A DNA stretch of 32,580 nt from Echinostoma caproni. Taxonomy: Eukaryota; Platyhelminthes; Trematoda; Plagiorchiida; Echinostomatidae. Within the stretch, counting starts at the first letter, position 1. Every line of letters begins with the position of its first letter. The DNA lies in contig UZAN01040803.1 of the NCBI GenBank assembly GCA_900618425.1, forward strand, positions 1 to 32,580. Reading direction: 5' to 3'. The position numbers were made by a program, and so were the translations under genes. The notes beneath the pieces were generated by a model. That model made no database searches. It was not told the DNA's origin and worked only from the letters and a program-made list of their open reading frames with translations. Positions 29,164 to 32,580 of the stretch are shown one piece after another.

Positions 29164-31980
29164 AATGCCCTCTATGCTTCAGGAACCGGTTTAAACCATT
29201 GATTCCTATTCCTTAGTTCGCAACGTTGTGGACTCTTATTCAAACGACTAACGTAGTGCCATGGTTGTGTGAAACGACGAGGTACGTGAGATACGTTGTC
29301 TTCGTGAAACACCGCCGGATAGTCGTGCTGTTCAGTTCGGACAAAGTCATTCAGGGTGAAGGTGTGCAACTAAGCGCTGATTGCCAGCGTGCGTCTTTCT
29401 CGTTCAAGCAACAACCCGAAAATGGGGTAAAGAGACAATAAGATGCAAAATCTTGAGTAACTCATGTTTTAACCTGATTAACTGCGAACGCGACTGATCC
29501 TTTCTAGTGGTCATTGTGCAGTATTCACCGCAAACCATCGAAAGGGCACGTGCTTCTTGAAAAAAATTATTTACTACCTTATTTTAGGTAAAATTGCCAA
29601 CTAACCCCAGAAACTCTTTTCACGAAGAACAACGTAGTAGTATCTTCCCGGATCCACAATGTCACTTTTTGGCATTCTACGGTCAGGATCACTAGAGGTT
29701 AATTCATAATGTAAACACTAGTTAAATTCGGTTTCTAAGGCTTCATCTGATCGAGTCATCCAAAACACAAGTTCAACCAAACATGAAGCACTCAGTTCAC
29801 GTAAACACATCCTGTCTAGTGATAAGTTGATTTATCAGGCTTGTTTTATCACACGTTTCCTACTGTTCTAACCCTTCCGAATTCATCACATAAGCTTATC
29901 GAATTCCTGAAAAGTTTGATGCTCCACCTCTTCTCCCCGATGCGATTGGTCAATTTATTCCGAAGTGTATTTCCATTTGTGCTTCTCATGTTCACTGGGA
30001 TTGACGATGATAAATGCACAGGGTTTGCTGTGTAGATAACAAATCGCTGCGGGAAGAGCTGGCAGTAGTCGGATCAGGACAGGTTTATTTTGATTCATAA
30101 ATTTGATCGTAGCAAACCATAGGAAATGACTTATCTGTTTCAGTAAACTGGTTGCTTGTAACGAACGGCACGTCGACGTTTTCAACAACACTATGACGTC
30201 TGTAATTAAAAGAAATAATCCTTGGCAATAATCTGTCAGAGGAATAAGCAAAAATATTCATATATTATCATTTCCAATACTGAAGTTTCAGAATTGGAAT
30301 CACAAACGTTGTCGATGATTATTTATTAGATTGAATTTGTCAGGTTTCGCCACCTATTGTCAAACATTCAAATGTAATGCCAAATTACCAAAGGAAACGG
30401 CTGAAGAATTTGCTTATATTGACGTCCTAGAGTCTGTTATCTTAAAGACTGGATTTGACGAACCTAACAGAGAAAACATTCCCATTGATCAACCGAAAAC
30501 TTAAAGAAATCCACGATCTTAGTGAAGTCTATGATGATGAAAATATATGAACCCTTATCTCTTATGCAACATTTCACCAGAGAAAATTGCTGTCTTCTGA
30601 AGTAGGTTACCTCATGATGTGAATGCAATAGAATTGCTCTTATGAGTATTTTCAAGTGCATCGTTTGCCGTATACGCCAATTGAGGGAAAGAAAGGTAGT
30701 TATTTCCACCGATTATGATCGGAGATGTACACATGGCATGTAATATTGATTATTTATATGTAAATAATTGCAATTCAGAAGAAGTATGCAGCTGTTTCTA
30801 TTAGGATCCGACAAAAACCGCTAACCCCGGGAATAAAAGAGATAATAAGCTCTAGACCAAAGTCACAATACGTGACGTGGTAAGTGCCGCTGTTTGATAA
30901 AACTGATCACATCAGTGATTAAACAAGCAATCAACAATTCGTGAGCAGATTCACTTAAATGCCACTGTCACCCCAGAAGGACTAGCTCGCAATTGCTGGA
31001 AACATCGTTCTATGACACTGGCTAATGAATTTCATATTTTAAAACACATAATTGGATGGCTGCTACTTAAGGCCAAAATTATCTTAGACAGTCATTTTGA
31101 AAATTGCTGATGACCATTCACTGTGCCAATCAGTATGCTCTCAGCGTACCTACAGACCAGTCTTCTGCAACTGATTTATGAACAGCCAATCAGGTAGGTT
31201 TGGTTTGAAATCAAAGCAACCCGGCAAAATTAGTCCCATTTTTTGGACAACGAAGATGAATGAAAAAATGATCGAATAAATAGTGCTTCATCAGTATCCG
31301 CTAGTCATACCCTGTAGACGTGTTTATACTTCTGTCTACACTGAACATCTTGTTGTGCCCTTGTGAGGATAACGAATTTCGAGGTGGATAGCGTGATCAA
31401 AACATTGATCTGCACACAAAGCTCAATTTCTCACATCGTCTCAAACTCTTCTTTCACGCTCGATTCGCCGTTGTTACGTGTGTAGATCACGTATTGTTTC
31501 TACAACCAACCGAGCCAAAATGAATCAGTGATTATCAGTCACACGTGTGAATCAGTGAATGTCTGAGTGATTCGCAAATAATGTAGGTGTTTGTGGAAAA
31601 GACAATCAAATCGATAACGTCGAACATTCAACATCCTTTTCAGTATTATAGGGTTCCTATGGCTGCCTTCTGTTTCCTATTCATCTGTTGATGTATATCA
31701 TTTGAACCGTACTGAAAATTTAGTTAAATTAAGGTTTTGGTCTATGNTAGTCAATTACAAGTGATACAAATGATAAACTATTTGTAACTAAGCGAACTAC
31801 ACTTCCAGCTTGAAGAACTCAGCAACACCATCTTCCCGAACATTCTCCGCCAACTCTAGTTGCTTACTCATTTCGCAATGTTTTCAAACAAGTTGAATTT
31901 CCTTTGTTCTAGATGCTTTAAGAAGATCATCGAAGATGGTTTATGAACGATGTGCTTGATGGTGTATGAAGTGCCTTTGC
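29164..31980. other. 2.8 kb without recognisable genes
   Basis: The minus frame 29172-29369 ('RRFTQPWHYVSRLNKSP') lies upstream of the LINE fragment and might be its N-terminal part, but no motif proves it. Other frames (29841-30035, 29955-30251 minus, 30464-30709 minus) are short, AT-rich and featureless. Confidence 0.4.
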
Positions 31981-31987
31981 TGGTTGA

Positions 31988-32042
31988 CCAGCTGCGCAGG
32001 TCTTCGGGTGAATACAGATTTAATCTGTCGTGACCTGTGCCC
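31988..32042. repeat. Hairpin-forming inverted repeat
   Basis: gcgcaggtc and gacctgtgc pair at 8 of 9 positions, and the loop between them holds a perfect palindrome, acagatttaatctgt. The result is a stem with a second nested stem. The function is unknown, and it may be a fragment of a repeat. Confidence 0.5.
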
Positions 32043-32580
32043 TAACACTGCTATGTCTTTAGACGCTATGCATCACTCGCCATCGGGCCATGTGGGCAAT
32101 TAACTCACACAATGCAACTATTTTGTTCACGAATCGATTGCATGAACAGAGTACCCCGCCAATACTCAAGGAGATGCAACAGTTTATTATTCACGGTAAC
32201 CTGACCCCCCCCTTATGCACCTATTACTCATGCCCAAAATGTGCTCCTCACATTCATTAACTTTGTCAAAAGTGAGCATCTTTCCGGGAATACACACGGC
32301 TTACGCATTGGATTTCAGACGATTCGATAGTGAACACAATTAACTACCGTTGGATTTGCATTCTCAAATTAATTATCAATGCATGTCAAGGAAAACTATA
32401 AGATTAGCAAATTATAACCGATACGTTTTTGATATCTATCTGATTGTTTTATCTCTTTCACTCCAATTGTAGACCTGATTAAGACAAATAGTAAGGTCAA
32501 ATTATGATCTAATTTACCTTCAAACTGAAATAACGGCAATTTGTAACTGTTTCATTTTTTAATTTGTTTTTCCTTTAATT
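32043..32580. other. No recognisable gene
   Basis: AT-rich sequence with a C8 run near 32205-32212. No coding or repeat motif was seen. Confidence 0.45.

Noticed and set aside
30780..30825. GAAACAGCTG on the minus strand as a hammerhead 3' half
   Set aside because: No CTGATGA-like core lies 14 bases upstream and no CAGTGC follows.
1..32580. CRISPR arrays, operons, bacterial promoters or terminators
   Set aside because: No regular spacer-repeat array or bacterial gene structure occurs, and all recognised elements are eukaryotic retroelements.

Overview
The window looks like non-coding eukaryotic DNA, most likely from a parasitic flatworm and probably a trematode. It is AT-rich, has one scaffold gap (631 N) and a few single N's, and has no long uninterrupted host-type gene. 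What can be recognised is transposable-element debris of the kinds common in trematode genomes: Ty3/Gypsy pol remnants, CR1/jockey-like LINEs, Penelope-like elements (PLEs) with a GIY-YIG endonuclease, and tRNA-derived SINE-like repeats with hammerhead-ribozyme-like tails. The taxon is inferred from the repeat types only; no species is claimed.

Layout. Positions 1-1063 hold the end of a Ty3/Gypsy-type pol (integrase C-terminus, then a purine-rich tract). Positions 1114-1466 hold a compact repeat: a tRNA-like pol III head with a hammerhead-like motif downstream on the plus strand, and a second hammerhead-like motif facing the other way at the left end. From 1467 to about 13.5 kb little is recognisable: a weak LTR-like segment (4253-4498), a TATA-like site (5082), a second purine tract identical to the first (10322), a 51-codon ORF with a signal-peptide-like start (11121), and the N gap.

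Positions 13.75-15.33 kb hold a minus-strand PLE with internal deletions and frameshifts. Beyond its 3' end lies a short inverted copy of its own 5' segment. Positions 19.36-19.72 kb hold a second tRNA-headed SINE with a hammerhead-like tail (minus strand) next to a 66-bp inverted repeat.

Positions 22.8-29.2 kb are a dense nest: a nearly full-length but decayed minus-strand LINE (22812-25706), a 5'-truncated fragment of a different LINE with an intact YADD motif (about 25790-26240), a plus-strand PLE abutting it head to head (26250-27409) with a 325-codon ORF, and a third minus-strand LINE piece (27950-29163). The last 3.4 kb show nothing coding.

The most interesting signal is the hammerhead-like family. 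Three separate motifs, on both strands and in two loci, share one exact geometry: a helix I 5' strand GCACTG (disturbed in one copy), 7 core bases, a 14-base helix II block, GAAR, an 8-base block containing a palindromic helix III, then CAGTGC. None of the three is clean, but together they imply a canonical ancestor. Self-cleaving SINE-like repeats are known in schistosomes (Sm-alpha) and hammerheads are known in PLEs. Whether this tRNA-headed, palindromic-helix-III version is already described cannot be decided from the sequence alone.
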